A stretch of 64,000 nucleotides of DNA from Planctomycetota bacterium (lineage in GTDB: Bacteria > Planctomycetota > UBA8742 > UBA2392), in the NCBI GenBank assembly GCA_003576915.1, contig QEVF01000015.1, positions 40,466 to 104,465 of the forward strand. The letters are read 5' to 3'. The notes below the pieces were generated by a model. It saw nothing but the letters and a program-made list of their open reading frames with translations, was not told the origin of the DNA and ran no database searches. Both the position numbers and the translations under genes were made by a program. This document shows, one piece after another, positions 1 through 7,874 of this stretch; position 1 is the first letter of the stretch; each line of letters starts with the position of its first letter.

Positions 1-1
1 T

Positions 2-904
2 GGCATCAGGTCCCCTGCACGTCGGGATGAACTGGTGGTGTCGTCGATCGAGCACCACGCGGTGCTGCTCTGCGCGGAGAAGCTGGCGCGGGAGGGGTTC
101 TGCGTGCGCTATGCCGGTGTCAATTCTCTGGGCATGGTGGATGTGGACCAGCTCGACCTGCTGATCAATGAGCGCACCGCCCTGGTCAGCGTGATGTTTG
201 CCAACAATGAAACCGGCGTGATTCAGCCCGTGAACGAAGTGGCGCGACGCGCCCATGCCAAGGGCGCGAAGTTCCACTGCGATGCCGTGCAGGCCTTTGG
301 CAAGGTCGAATTGAAGCCGCGCGAGATTGGCTGTGACCTGCTGAGTCTCTCGGGCGGGAAGTTCGGCGGGCCCAAAGGCACCGGGCTGCTGTACAACGAA
401 ATGACCAATCGGCTCGATGCACAGATTGTGGGCGGTCCCCAGGAATGGGGCTACCGCGCGGGCACGGAGAACCTCAGCGGCCAGGCGGGCCTGACTTTGG
501 CCATGGAGCTTGCGGAGGCCGCGCGCACGACTGCCTGGCCTCGCGTGGCCAGGATCCGTGACGCGCTGGAGGCTACTTTGAAGGCGAGGCTCGGCGCCCG
601 GGTTCGCATCAACGGCGAGGGCGCGCCGCGCCTGCCCAACATCAGCAATGTCTCGTTCCTGGGCATTGAGGGTCAGGCGCTGGGCATCGAACTGGGCGAG
701 CAGGGCTATTGCGTGGGGCTGGGCAGTGCCTGCGCGCCCGGAGAAACGGACCCCAGCCATGTGCTGCGCGCCATGGGCCTTTCGTGGGAAGACGCCCAAG
801 GATGCATCCGCTTCAGCTTCGGGCCGGACATCACCGAGGCCCAGGGTGCGCGACTGGCCGACCTTTGCGTAGCGAACTACCTGAAGCTGGCGGAGCTGGC
901 GTGA
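2..904 (+). CDS. Cysteine desulfurase (NifS/IscS-type), 5' truncated by window edge
   Basis: PLP-dependent enzyme that takes sulfur from L-cysteine for Fe-S cluster or thio-nucleoside synthesis. The reading frame is open from base 2, so the N-terminal third lies outside the window. Visible family motifs in order: SSIEHHAV, NNETGVIQPV, the PLP-contacting HCDAVQAFGK, the lysine region SLSGGKFGGPKGTG, and the active-site cysteine loop GSACAPGETDPSHVL. Oddity: family members usually have SGHK before the Schiff-base lysine, and here it reads SGGK, so the histidine that stacks near PLP is replaced by glycine. The stop TGA overlaps the start of aroA by one base (TGATG), which implies translational coupling. 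The family call is firm. Which sub-role it has (IscS, NifS or tRNA thiolation) cannot be decided without its neighbours upstream. Confidence 0.9.
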   Translation, partial: GIRSPARRDELVVSSIEHHAVLLCAEKLAREGFCVRYAGVNSLGMVDVDQLDLLINERTALVSVMFANNETGVIQPVNEVARRAHAKGAKFHCDAVQAFGKVELKPREIGCDLLSLSGGKFGGPKGTGLLYNEMTNRLDAQIVGGPQEWGYRAGTENLSGQAGLTLAMELAEAARTTAWPRVARIRDALEATLKARLGARVRINGEGAPRLPNISNVSFLGIEGQALGIELGEQGYCVGLGSACAPGETDPSHVLRAMGLSWEDAQGCIRFSFGPDITEAQGARLADLCVANYLKLAELA

Positions 905-2235
905 TGGCCGGCCGCGCGAAGTCTCTCGCGCTTTCACCGATATCGCGTCCCTTTGACGTGCGGCTGTCGCTGCCCGGCTCGAAGAGTTTTGCCAATCGCG
1001 CCCTGGTCTGCGCGGCCTTGGCCGGTGGGCCGTGCTCGCTTGCGAATCTCTCGCCGGGCGACGACACGGCGCTCATGCTCAACGTGCTGGCCGACATCGG
1101 CTGGAGCGTGCGCGGGCGCGGCACGAACGTGGAGTTGACTCCGCCTCTGCGGCCCAAGCCCGGCAGCGTCACGACGATCTTCACGGGCGCGGCCGGAACC
1201 GCCACGCGGTTTGCGTGCGCGCTTCTGTGCGTGACGCCGGGGCGCTTCGTGCTCGACGGCAATGCCAGAATGCGCCAACGTCCCATGGCGGACTTGATTC
1301 ACGCACTGCGGCAACTGGGCGCAAGAATCACCGAGAGGGGCACGGCCGGCTGCGTGCCGCTGGAGATCGAGGGCGCGAGTCTGCGCGGCGGCAAATGCGT
1401 TCTTTCAGGCGAGGTTTCCAGCCAGTTTCTTTCGGCGCTGTTGCTCGTCGCGCCCATGGTGGGGGACGGCGTCACGATTGAAGTTCGCGGCGAGCTGGTG
1501 AGCAAGCCTTACGTCGATATCACGCTCAACGTGATGCGCGCCTTCGGCATGCCGGATGGCTGCATCGAACGCGAGGGCTATGGGCAATTCGTGGTCAAGC
1601 CGGCTTCGTACTCGTGCCAGCGCTACGAATGCCCGCCTGACGCCACCGCGGCAAGCTATTTCTGGGGCGCCGCCGCGGTCACCGGAAGCACGTGCGTGAT
1701 TGATGGCTTGACGCGTCAAGACGTTCAGGGCGACGTGGGATTCGTCGATCTGCTCCAGCGCATGGGCTGCGAAGTGCTGGAGTTGCCAAACGGGCTGGGC
1801 GTGCGCGGCGCGGGTGAGGGGCACGGCACATCCTTGCGGTCCCTCGAAGCTGACATGGGCGCCATGCCCGACTGCGCGCAGACTTTGGCCGTGGTGTGCG
1901 CGTTCGCCGACGGCACTTCGCGCCTGACGGGTCTTTCCACGCTGCGCGTGAAGGAGACCGACCGCATAGCGGCCCTGCAGGCGGAGCTGAAGAAGCTGAA
2001 TATCGTCACGCGAGCGGGCGCAGACTGGCTGGAGATCGACGGCCGGGGCGCAATGTGGCACGCCCCTGCGCAGCGGGCGCCCACCATCAAGACCTATGAA
2101 GATCACCGCATGGCCATGAGCTTTGCGATTGCCGCACTTCGCACGCCGCTGCGCATCGCGCATCCGGAAGTCGTCAGCAAGAGCTTCCCGGGCTTCTGGC
2201 AGCACTGGAGTGGCCTGCATGCGCACGCGGATTGA
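904..2235 (+). CDS. aroA: 3-phosphoshikimate 1-carboxyvinyltransferase (EPSP synthase)
   Basis: Sixth step of the shikimate pathway: joins phosphoenolpyruvate to shikimate-3-phosphate on the way to chorismate. The chosen ATG at 904 overlaps the TGA of the upstream desulfurase and gives 443 residues, within the usual size (about 430-450). Motifs seen: LPGSKSFANRAL near the N-terminus (substrate-binding lysine and serine), GAAGTATRF (PEP loop, usually GNAGTAMR; the asparagine is alanine here), LRVKETDRI and DHRMAMS near the C-terminus. A longer frame beginning at 709 runs through the desulfurase and is rejected. The gene ends 8 bp before the convergent kinase gene. Pairing with a cysteine desulfurase is probably simple co-transcription rather than a shared pathway. 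Confidence 0.96.
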   Translation: MAGRAKSLALSPISRPFDVRLSLPGSKSFANRALVCAALAGGPCSLANLSPGDDTALMLNVLADIGWSVRGRGTNVELTPPLRPKPGSVTTIFTGAAGTATRFACALLCVTPGRFVLDGNARMRQRPMADLIHALRQLGARITERGTAGCVPLEIEGASLRGGKCVLSGEVSSQFLSALLLVAPMVGDGVTIEVRGELVSKPYVDITLNVMRAFGMPDGCIEREGYGQFVVKPASYSCQRYECPPDATAASYFWGAAAVTGSTCVIDGLTRQDVQGDVGFVDLLQRMGCEVLELPNGLGVRGAGEGHGTSLRSLEADMGAMPDCAQTLAVVCAFADGTSRLTGLSTLRVKETDRIAALQAELKKLNIVTRAGADWLEIDGRGAMWHAPAQRAPTIKTYEDHRMAMSFAIAALRTPLRIAHPEVVSKSFPGFWQHWSGLHAHAD

Positions 2236-2243
2236 CGGCGATG

Positions 2244-3548
2244 TCAGGTTGCGAAGATCAGGATGAAGAACACCAGCGCCATGAGCGCCATGAAAGCCGC
2301 CGCCGCCAGCGCCATGTTGCGCTGGGCGGTGGCGGCTGCCAGTTTGTCTTCGAGGGATTTGACGCGGCTCTGCATCTCTCCCTGACGGGACTGTTCGATC
2401 TTCAGGGCGCGCAGCACGCTGCTCTTGCCGATCTCGATTTTGGCCACCTGCCGGGGCCGGTTGCGCTCCAGCAGGGCCTCAAGGTCCGTGAACAGGTTGT
2501 CGAGATTGGCGTAACGCTGGTCGGGCTCTTTGGCCAGCATGCGCTTGAGCACCGCAATCACGTCCTCGCCCAGAGAGGGCCGGTAGCCGCGCGGGTCGGG
2601 CATCGGCTCGCGCGTGTGTGCGAGCATGACTCTTGATGGCGTGCCGTCGTACATGGGGCGGCCCGTGAGCATGTGGTAGAATGTTGCGCCCAGGGAGTAG
2701 ATGTCGGCGCGGTAGTCCACGTTGTCCCGCCCCATGGCCTGTTCGGGCGCAATGTAGTCGGGCGTGCCCAGCACCATGCCCTCAAAGCCCAGTTCCTTGT
2801 CCAGCTTGCTCTTCACAAAACCGAAGTCGCCGAGCTTCACGAGGCCCGTGCGAGTGACCATGATATTGGAGGGTTTGATGTCGCGATGAACGATGTCGAA
2901 GTCCTTGTAGTAGCGGATCGCGCGCACCACCTGGATGAGGATTTCCACCGCGCGGCCGACCTCCATCTGGCGCCTGGGCGAATCCTGGATCAGTTCCTCA
3001 ACGGTGCGGCCCTCCACGTACTCCATGGAGAAGTAGTAGTAGTCGCCTTCCTTGCCGACGTCATAGACCTGGATCAGGTTCTGGTGGGAGAGCTTGCCCA
3101 CGATACGCGCCTCAAGCACGAAGCGCTTGCGGAACTCGTCGTCGCTGATCCATTGCTTGTGCAGGACCTTCAATGCGACCAGCCGGTTCATGGAAATCTG
3201 GCGCGCCTTGAACACGCTTCCCAGACCGCCCTCGCCCAGGGTACTGACGATCTCATAGCCCTTGAACTTGAGGTCCTGCTTGCGCTCGCGGTCGCGGGTG
3301 AGCTGCTCGTGGGCCTTCTCGACGCGGCGGATGTCCTCGGGGGACATCAGCTTTTCGTTGAGCACAATCTGCTGCAGGGAAAGATTCTGGCCCAGATTGG
3401 CGCTGGCCTGCTGGCGCGAGCGGCACATTTCGAGCTGCTCGGCGGTGAGCAGCCCGTTGCGTACGGCCAGCACGCCGAAGTCCACAACGCCCAGCGTGGC
3501 CCTGTCGCGGGAGTCGAGGCCTTCGGTCATGGGCGGTGCTTCTTCCAT
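2244..3548 (-). CDS. Tail-anchored Ser/Thr protein kinase with an MshEN-like N-terminal region
   Basis: Predicted Hanks-type protein kinase of 434 residues. I start it at the ATG at 3548 because GGAG lies 5 bases upstream; a longer frame begins at 3626. Residues 20-85 hold two helical units of the form FGVLAVRNGLLTAEQL...RQ and LQQIVLNEKLMSPEDI, resembling the two-helix N-terminal domains (MshEN/GspE-N type) found ahead of many planctomycetal kinases. The kinase domain follows: glycine loop GEGGLGSVF near 105, VALKVL lysine near 127, HRDIKPSN near 222, DFGFVKS near 241, APEQ near 268. A coiled coil and one C-terminal hydrophobic helix (about 410-432) end the protein, so the catalytic part should face the cytoplasm with no periplasmic sensor. 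All catalytic residues are present. Substrate unknown. Confidence 0.9.
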   Translation of the reverse strand: MEEAPPMTEGLDSRDRATLGVVDFGVLAVRNGLLTAEQLEMCRSRQQASANLGQNLSLQQIVLNEKLMSPEDIRRVEKAHEQLTRDRERKQDLKFKGYEIVSTLGEGGLGSVFKARQISMNRLVALKVLHKQWISDDEFRKRFVLEARIVGKLSHQNLIQVYDVGKEGDYYYFSMEYVEGRTVEELIQDSPRRQMEVGRAVEILIQVVRAIRYYKDFDIVHRDIKPSNIMVTRTGLVKLGDFGFVKSKLDKELGFEGMVLGTPDYIAPEQAMGRDNVDYRADIYSLGATFYHMLTGRPMYDGTPSRVMLAHTREPMPDPRGYRPSLGEDVIAVLKRMLAKEPDQRYANLDNLFTDLEALLERNRPRQVAKIEIGKSSVLRALKIEQSRQGEMQSRVKSLEDKLAAATAQRNMALAAAAFMALMALVFFILIFAT

Positions 3549-3927
3549 CGCAACTCCATGGGTGGTCAAGCGCGTCCCCAAGGTCAGCAGATTACGAAAG
3601 AGTTTTACCGGTCGAAGGCCGGACAAAACTGTTTCGGCGGTTTACTGACACACCCTTAGCAAATTCGGCCGTCGGGATTTCCCCCGGAAATGACGGTGGA
3701 TTTCAGACCGCAGACTTTGGAGTACGCCCGGAGCGCACGCTCCCGTCCAAAAGCCGCAATCCAAAATCCAAGACACGCCGCAAGCTCTGCCTGACCCTGA
3801 ATCGCCGATGAAAAGCCGTACCCGGCCGCCTCTCGAACCCGGCGAAGCCGAAGTGAACTCGGCCCGTCCCTGCCATCGAGCGGCTCCACTGCCGCCTGAG
3901 GTGCGCAGGCCGAGGTTCAACGGCTTG
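3549..3927. other. Intergenic stretch without a supported gene
   Basis: About 380 bases between the TPR/alpha-CTD gene and the kinase gene, both on the minus strand. Open frames here lack ribosome-binding sites and family features. It presumably holds the minus-strand promoter of the kinase and the end of the upstream transcript, but I see no convincing hexamers and no hairpin with a T-run. Confidence 0.5.
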
Positions 3928-5226
3928 CTAGGCTCCGGACAACGAAAGGCCAAGTTCCGCCAGCTTCTGCTTGACCTCGTTGAGCGAGGTCTGGCCGAAG
4001 TTCGGCGTGCCGAGCAGATCCGGCTCTGTTTTGGCGGAAAGCTGGCCGATGGTCTTGATGCCGAGGCGCTCCATGCAGCGGCGTGAGCGCACCGAAAGTT
4101 CCAGCGTGTCGATGCTGCGCGCGAGCACGTCGTCGCCGCCGGGGGTAACCGGAGCGCCGCCCTTCTGGTCCTCGGGCGGAATGTAGGACAGCGCGTCCTC
4201 CTTGCGCATGCCCAGGCGCAGGCCCTTGGAGGCCAGGATGCTCTTGATTTCCTGCAGCGAGGTCTCGCCGAAGTTCTTGTACGAAAGCAACTCGCTCTCG
4301 GTCTTCAGGATCAGGTCGCCCAGGGTCTCGATCTTCATCTTGGCCAGGCAGTTGCGGGAGCGGACCGACAGCTCAAAGTCCGTCACCGGCGTGCGCAGGA
4401 TCTGCAGGCGCTTGTCTTCCTTGCGCTCGCGATCCTCGTCGTAGAACATGTTCATGGACGCCTGTGCGTCACGCAGGTAAAGGCGCGCGCGCGGGTGCCG
4501 CGGATATTCCTTCAGGATGGTCTCGTAGCACTTCACGGCCAGGTCGTACTCGCCTTCGTCCTCGTAAATCGTGCCCAGGTTGATCAGTACATCGACAGGG
4601 ACAGGCGCGTTCTGAGCGATGCGTTCATAGGCCAGGCGGGCCGTGTCATCGTCTCCGGCGGCCTGCGCAATGAGGCCCAGCACGAAATTCAGGCCGCGGT
4701 GCGAGGGGTTCTGGTCGGCGGCGGGCTCCACCTCTGCAATGGCCGCGGCCAGCTCGCCACGGCGCAGCAGCAGCTCGCCGCGCGCCGCGAGAATGTCCAG
4801 GTGCTGCGGGTTCTTGAGCGCCTTGAGAGTCTTTTCGGCGTCGTCAAGGCGGCCCAGCTCAAGCTGGCAGCGGAACAGGGGCAGTCCCGCTTCCAGCGTC
4901 TTGTACTGATTGAACTCCGGCGCGAGTAGTTTCTCGGCGCGGGCAAAAAAGCCGGCGTCGCACAGGGCGCGGCCGAGGAAGTGCTTGGCGAAGTCGTGGC
5001 TGGCCTCCGTTTCCAGGATGGCCAGCGCGCGATCGGCGCGCCCCAGCAGATACAGCAGAACGCCCTGCCGCTCGCGGGCGGCGGTCCAGGAGGCCAGGGC
5101 ATCCTCGGCCTGCCGGCGCAGGCCGGGGTCCTGGTAGAGAGTATTTCTCAGCTCCAGGAGAGCCTTGACGTCGGGAGTCTTGCGTTCAACAAGTTCTGCG
5201 AGGAAGTCACTCGTGGCGGTCGGCAT
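3928..5226 (-). CDS. TPR protein with two tandem RNA polymerase alpha C-terminal (alpha-CTD) domains
   Basis: Start taken at 5226 (ATG; GGAG 9 bases upstream), giving 432 residues. Residues 40-270 are TPR-like helical repeats, for example VDVLINLGTIYEDEGEYDLA near 211-230. Two alpha-CTD-like modules follow, at about 278-340 and 370-430. Each has the core seen in bacterial RpoA: FELSVRSRNCL / LELSVRSRRCM, then a loop and NFGETSLQEIK / NFGQTSLNEVK. In RpoA these segments contact UP-element DNA and activators; the key arginine (E. coli R265) is kept in both copies, while the lysine equivalent to K298 is threonine in both and the asparagine equivalent to N268 survives only in the first. There is no alpha-NTD, so it cannot be the assembly subunit. 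Inference: a DNA- or transcription-factor-binding adaptor, with the TPR part binding a protein. No function is established by the sequence. Confidence 0.88.
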   Translation of the reverse strand: MPTATSDFLAELVERKTPDVKALLELRNTLYQDPGLRRQAEDALASWTAARERQGVLLYLLGRADRALAILETEASHDFAKHFLGRALCDAGFFARAEKLLAPEFNQYKTLEAGLPLFRCQLELGRLDDAEKTLKALKNPQHLDILAARGELLLRRGELAAAIAEVEPAADQNPSHRGLNFVLGLIAQAAGDDDTARLAYERIAQNAPVPVDVLINLGTIYEDEGEYDLAVKCYETILKEYPRHPRARLYLRDAQASMNMFYDEDRERKEDKRLQILRTPVTDFELSVRSRNCLAKMKIETLGDLILKTESELLSYKNFGETSLQEIKSILASKGLRLGMRKEDALSYIPPEDQKGGAPVTPGGDDVLARSIDTLELSVRSRRCMERLGIKTIGQLSAKTEPDLLGTPNFGQTSLNEVKQKLAELGLSLSGA

Positions 5227-5394
5227 CCGGCGAAGCTCCGTGCTGGGGCCAATTCTGAATCGCTCGCGGGTCAGGCGAGGCGGTGGCCCTGAAGATTGAG
5301 CGCAAAAGCATAGGAATCCGGGAGATAAGCGCAAGGCCCCGCCCAGGGACCGGCAGGCGCCGCCGCGCCCCGGGTTGTTCCCGGTCCCGGGCGC

Positions 5395-6612
5395 TCACGG
5401 CAGTTCGTATTTGTTCACCTGCGTGAAGGTGCGTACCACGCCGCCGGCGCCCGGCTGCCCCATCCAGGCCGCCACACAGTCGTCGGCGTCCAGGGCCAGC
5501 ACCGGAAAGGTGCAGGTGTTGGCCTGGCAGAAGGTCTTGCTCAGCTCATGGGGGCCGCCCTTGAAGCGCTCTGCGTTGTCGCGGCTGGCAAAGGCCAGAA
5601 TGTTGCCGCCCAGCAGGGTGCCGTCGTTGGCGGCGATGAACACACTGTAGTTGTTGTCGGGCCGGCGGAATACGGCAATGGACGGCTGCCGGATGCCTCC
5701 GGTGCTGCTGGTATAGAGGCCGTTGGGCGTCGAGAACACACTTCCGCCGTTGCGGGTGTAACTGGAGTAGAGCCCGCGGTCTCCGCCGGTGTCCTGGCCG
5801 ATGAATGCAAGAAACACTTCGCCGTCCAGTCCGCCCTTCACCCTGGGTTCGGTCATGCTGACGCTGCCGCGCACCGCCAGACCGTCCGTGGAAACCTGGC
5901 CGAAATTCGAGCCGTTGTCGTCGCTGCGCAGCAGGCGCAGGTTGCGGCGCCCGGAAACCTGCTCTGACCAAAGCACGTAGACACGATCACTGATGTCGGT
6001 ACAGACGTCGGGGCTTTCGGCGTTGGACCCGCCCGTCACATGGGGCAGCGGAACGGCCGAGCCGAAGCTGATGATCTTGCGGCGATAGAAGATGTTGCCT
6101 CCACTCTCCCACACCACGTGCACCCGGTTGTTGGAGTCCACGTGAATGCGGGGGCTGCTCTCGTCGCTGCCCGCCGTGTTCGTGAGGTTTGAAGTCGTGA
6201 TCGTGCCGCCGGACGTGCGCGTCGCGTAGTACACCTCGCGGTTGGGCGCGTTGCCCTCTTCCCAGACCACATGCAGCGTGCCCAGGCTGTCCAACGCGCA
6301 CTGCGGCTTGCGGCTGTCGTCGGTGGCGCTCACCAGCAGGGTGGCCGGCGCCACGAAAGCGCCGCCCACCAGGGCTGACGTGTACACCACGTCGTGGCTG
6401 CCGCTGCCGTTGGACTGGGCATAAACCAGGTGGACGCGGCTGCCATCATAGGCTACGGCCGGTTCAATGGCGGCGTTGGCGGGAGTCAGAGGCTCGGGCG
6501 TGGGGGAGTTGATGGTGACCTTGATGGCGGCGCCGCCCGGCTCTTCTTCATCTTCCGGACCACAGGCCGCAATCAGGAAACAGAGTGGCAACAGCGGGAG
6601 GATTTTGCGCAT
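5395..6612 (-). CDS. Exported lipoprotein, sialidase/BNR-like beta-propeller
   Basis: 405 residues. The N-terminus is a lipoprotein signal (KILPLLPLCFLIAACG): a basic start, a hydrophobic core, and a LIAAC lipobox with the cysteine near residue 17. An acidic Glu-rich linker follows. The body repeats a pattern of aromatic strands with Asp/Asn-rich turns, such as LHVVWEEG...EVYYAT and VHVVWESGGNIFYRR, typical of six- or seven-bladed sialidase-like (BNR) propellers. No catalytic set of a true sialidase (RIP motif plus Asp boxes) is evident, so a binding or structural role is more likely. It lies downstream of the FmdB-like gene on the same strand, 87 bases away. Function unknown. Confidence 0.75.
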   Translation of the reverse strand: MRKILPLLPLCFLIAACGPEDEEEPGGAAIKVTINSPTPEPLTPANAAIEPAVAYDGSRVHLVYAQSNGSGSHDVVYTSALVGGAFVAPATLLVSATDDSRKPQCALDSLGTLHVVWEEGNAPNREVYYATRTSGGTITTSNLTNTAGSDESSPRIHVDSNNRVHVVWESGGNIFYRRKIISFGSAVPLPHVTGGSNAESPDVCTDISDRVYVLWSEQVSGRRNLRLLRSDDNGSNFGQVSTDGLAVRGSVSMTEPRVKGGLDGEVFLAFIGQDTGGDRGLYSSYTRNGGSVFSTPNGLYTSSTGGIRQPSIAVFRRPDNNYSVFIAANDGTLLGGNILAFASRDNAERFKGGPHELSKTFCQANTCTFPVLALDADDCVAAWMGQPGAGGVVRTFTQVNKYELP

Positions 6613-6699
6613 GAGGGAACAGTCAGGGGCAAATCAGGGAGAGAAAGTGTAGCAAAGCAGTCGCGCATTGAAACGGCGCGACCACGCGGGCGTTGGGGG

Positions 6700-6939
6700 C
6701 TACTCGCGCTCGTAGGTGCCCTTGTCGCGCCGATGCCAGCGGGAGAAGCCAAGTTCTTTGAGGCGCGAAGGCGCCAGCTTGTCAACGCCGCCGCCGAAAC
6801 GAGAGAGTTGCTTGCTTACGGGGTGCCCGCAGGTGGGGCAGTGGGTGAGAGGCTCGGCGCTGACACGTTGGAAAACCTCAAAGACTTCGTCGCAGAGGTC
6901 GCCTTTCTTCTTGGTGTGCTTGTACTCGTAGATGGGCAT
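6700..6939 (-). CDS. FmdB-family zinc-ribbon protein with an incomplete first knuckle
   Basis: 79 residues from the ATG at 6939 (MPIYEYK), which matches the family's usual start; an upstream ATG at 6957 is less likely. FmdB-type regulators begin MPIYEY followed by CxxC, a short stretch, then CPxCG. Here the second knuckle (HCPTCG, Cys34 and Cys37) is intact, but the first pair is replaced by a Lys-rich segment with a single cysteine (Cys16 in GDLCDEVFEVF). Zinc binding may be altered or use His8. The C-terminal tail is basic. Function of the family is poorly known. Confidence 0.85.
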   Translation of the reverse strand: MPIYEYKHTKKKGDLCDEVFEVFQRVSAEPLTHCPTCGHPVSKQLSRFGGGVDKLAPSRLKELGFSRWHRRDKGTYERE

Positions 6940-7119
6940 GGCTGAAGAATAGATCAAAGGGCCAGGGGCGGAAAGAGGGCCAGAGTGAGCCTCGTGTAAT
7001 GTTTTGTGGCACGAACAAAACGTTACGTTGCGAAATCGGCGCCGCGGCCATGGCAGGCCAACAAGTCACAAGGGCTTGTGCCGCATTGGTTTGTGGGCTT
7101 CGGCGGGGCTTGGGAAGTT

Positions 7120-7136
7120 TTGGCACAACCTATGCT
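7120..7136 (+). promoter_or_regulatory. Candidate sigma-54 (-24/-12) promoter
   Basis: The bases TTGGCACAACCTATGCT carry the -24 element TGGCAC and a -12 element ATGC, with the GG and GC dinucleotides 12 bases apart as in sigma-54 promoters (consensus TGGCAC-N5-TTGC). It lies 75 bases before the start of the lipoprotein gene at 7211. An inverted repeat CACAAG-GG-CTTGTG at 7067-7080 lies just upstream. The -12 element has one mismatch, and no rpoN or enhancer-binding protein gene is in view. Confidence 0.35.
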
Positions 7137-7210
7137 TTGAAGGGCTTTGGCTTGCCGACGTTCGGCGGCCCTGAACAAACTTTTCGATTCCAAACCCTGG
7201 AGAAGCAGAA

Positions 7211-7762
7211 ATGAAGAAGACGATCCTTTCGATGCTGGTCGTGCTGGTTGCGGTTCTCGCGGTGGCCTGCGGTGGCAACAAGCCGGTCGGCAACGGCGGC
7301 AGCAACACGGCCGACGGCGGCGCCAAGTGTGGCGGCGGTGAGGCTGCCAAGGCCGATCCGGAGGCTCAGTGGAAGGCTCTTTATAAGAAGGGTGCCACTT
7401 GGGTCATGCACATGAACATGGGCATGGAGATGTGGCAGAAGACCGAGGTCCTCTCGGTGGATGGCAACAAGGCGAAGATCAAGACTTCGATGAAGATGAA
7501 GAAGGACGAGGAGTTCGCCAATCCGACCGAGAGCGAAGTCGAGTTCAAGAAGCCCGAAGGCGGCGAGGCCAAGCCAGATCCCAAGTACAAGAAGCTTGGC
7601 GAAGGCAAGGACAAGGTTGCCGGCCTCGATTGCACCTGGATCGAAAGCGAGTACGATGGCAAGAAGAGCAAGAACTGGACCTCGGACAAGTTCGGTCTGG
7701 TCGCGAAGATGGAGAGTGACGCCGGCAAGATGGAGCTGGTTGAGTTCACTGAAGGCAAGTAA
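7211..7762 (+). CDS. Small lipoprotein of a three-member exported family
   Basis: 183 residues; GGAG lies 8 bases before the ATG. The signal (MLVVLVAVLAVACGG) has a VACG lipobox, so the mature protein should be lipid-anchored, followed by a Gly/Asn-rich linker. The folded part has one unit: GATWVMHM, a strand ending VLSVDGNKAKIK, a charged middle, then LDCTWIESEYDGKKSKNWTS and FGLVAKMESDAGKMELVEF. The same order of elements recurs in the products at 7875 and 9304. A strong terminator follows, so it is probably transcribed alone. No enzyme motif is visible and no function is recognised. Confidence 0.75.
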   Translation: MKKTILSMLVVLVAVLAVACGGNKPVGNGGSNTADGGAKCGGGEAAKADPEAQWKALYKKGATWVMHMNMGMEMWQKTEVLSVDGNKAKIKTSMKMKKDEEFANPTESEVEFKKPEGGEAKPDPKYKKLGEGKDKVAGLDCTWIESEYDGKKSKNWTSDKFGLVAKMESDAGKMELVEFTEGK

Positions 7763-7784
7763 TTGATGAACCGGAGTTCTTCAG

Positions 7785-7816
7785 CCAGCCGCCGAAAGGC
7801 GGCTGGTTTCGTTTTT
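7785..7816 (+). terminator. Rho-independent terminator after the lipoprotein gene
   Basis: Perfect 9-bp stem CCAGCCGCC / GGCGGCTGG with a GAAA tetraloop (7794-7797), followed by TTTCGTTTTT at 7807-7816, 23 bases after the stop codon at 7762. Confidence 0.92.
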
Positions 7817-7874
7817 CGCCAAGTTGTTCCTGAGCTTGGCCCACGCTAGTCTGATTCATCCCAAGGAGGTACCC

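Noticed and set aside
7000..7020. Second possible sigma-54 element (TGGCAC) upstream of the one at 7120
   Set aside because: No TTGC at the required -12 spacing.
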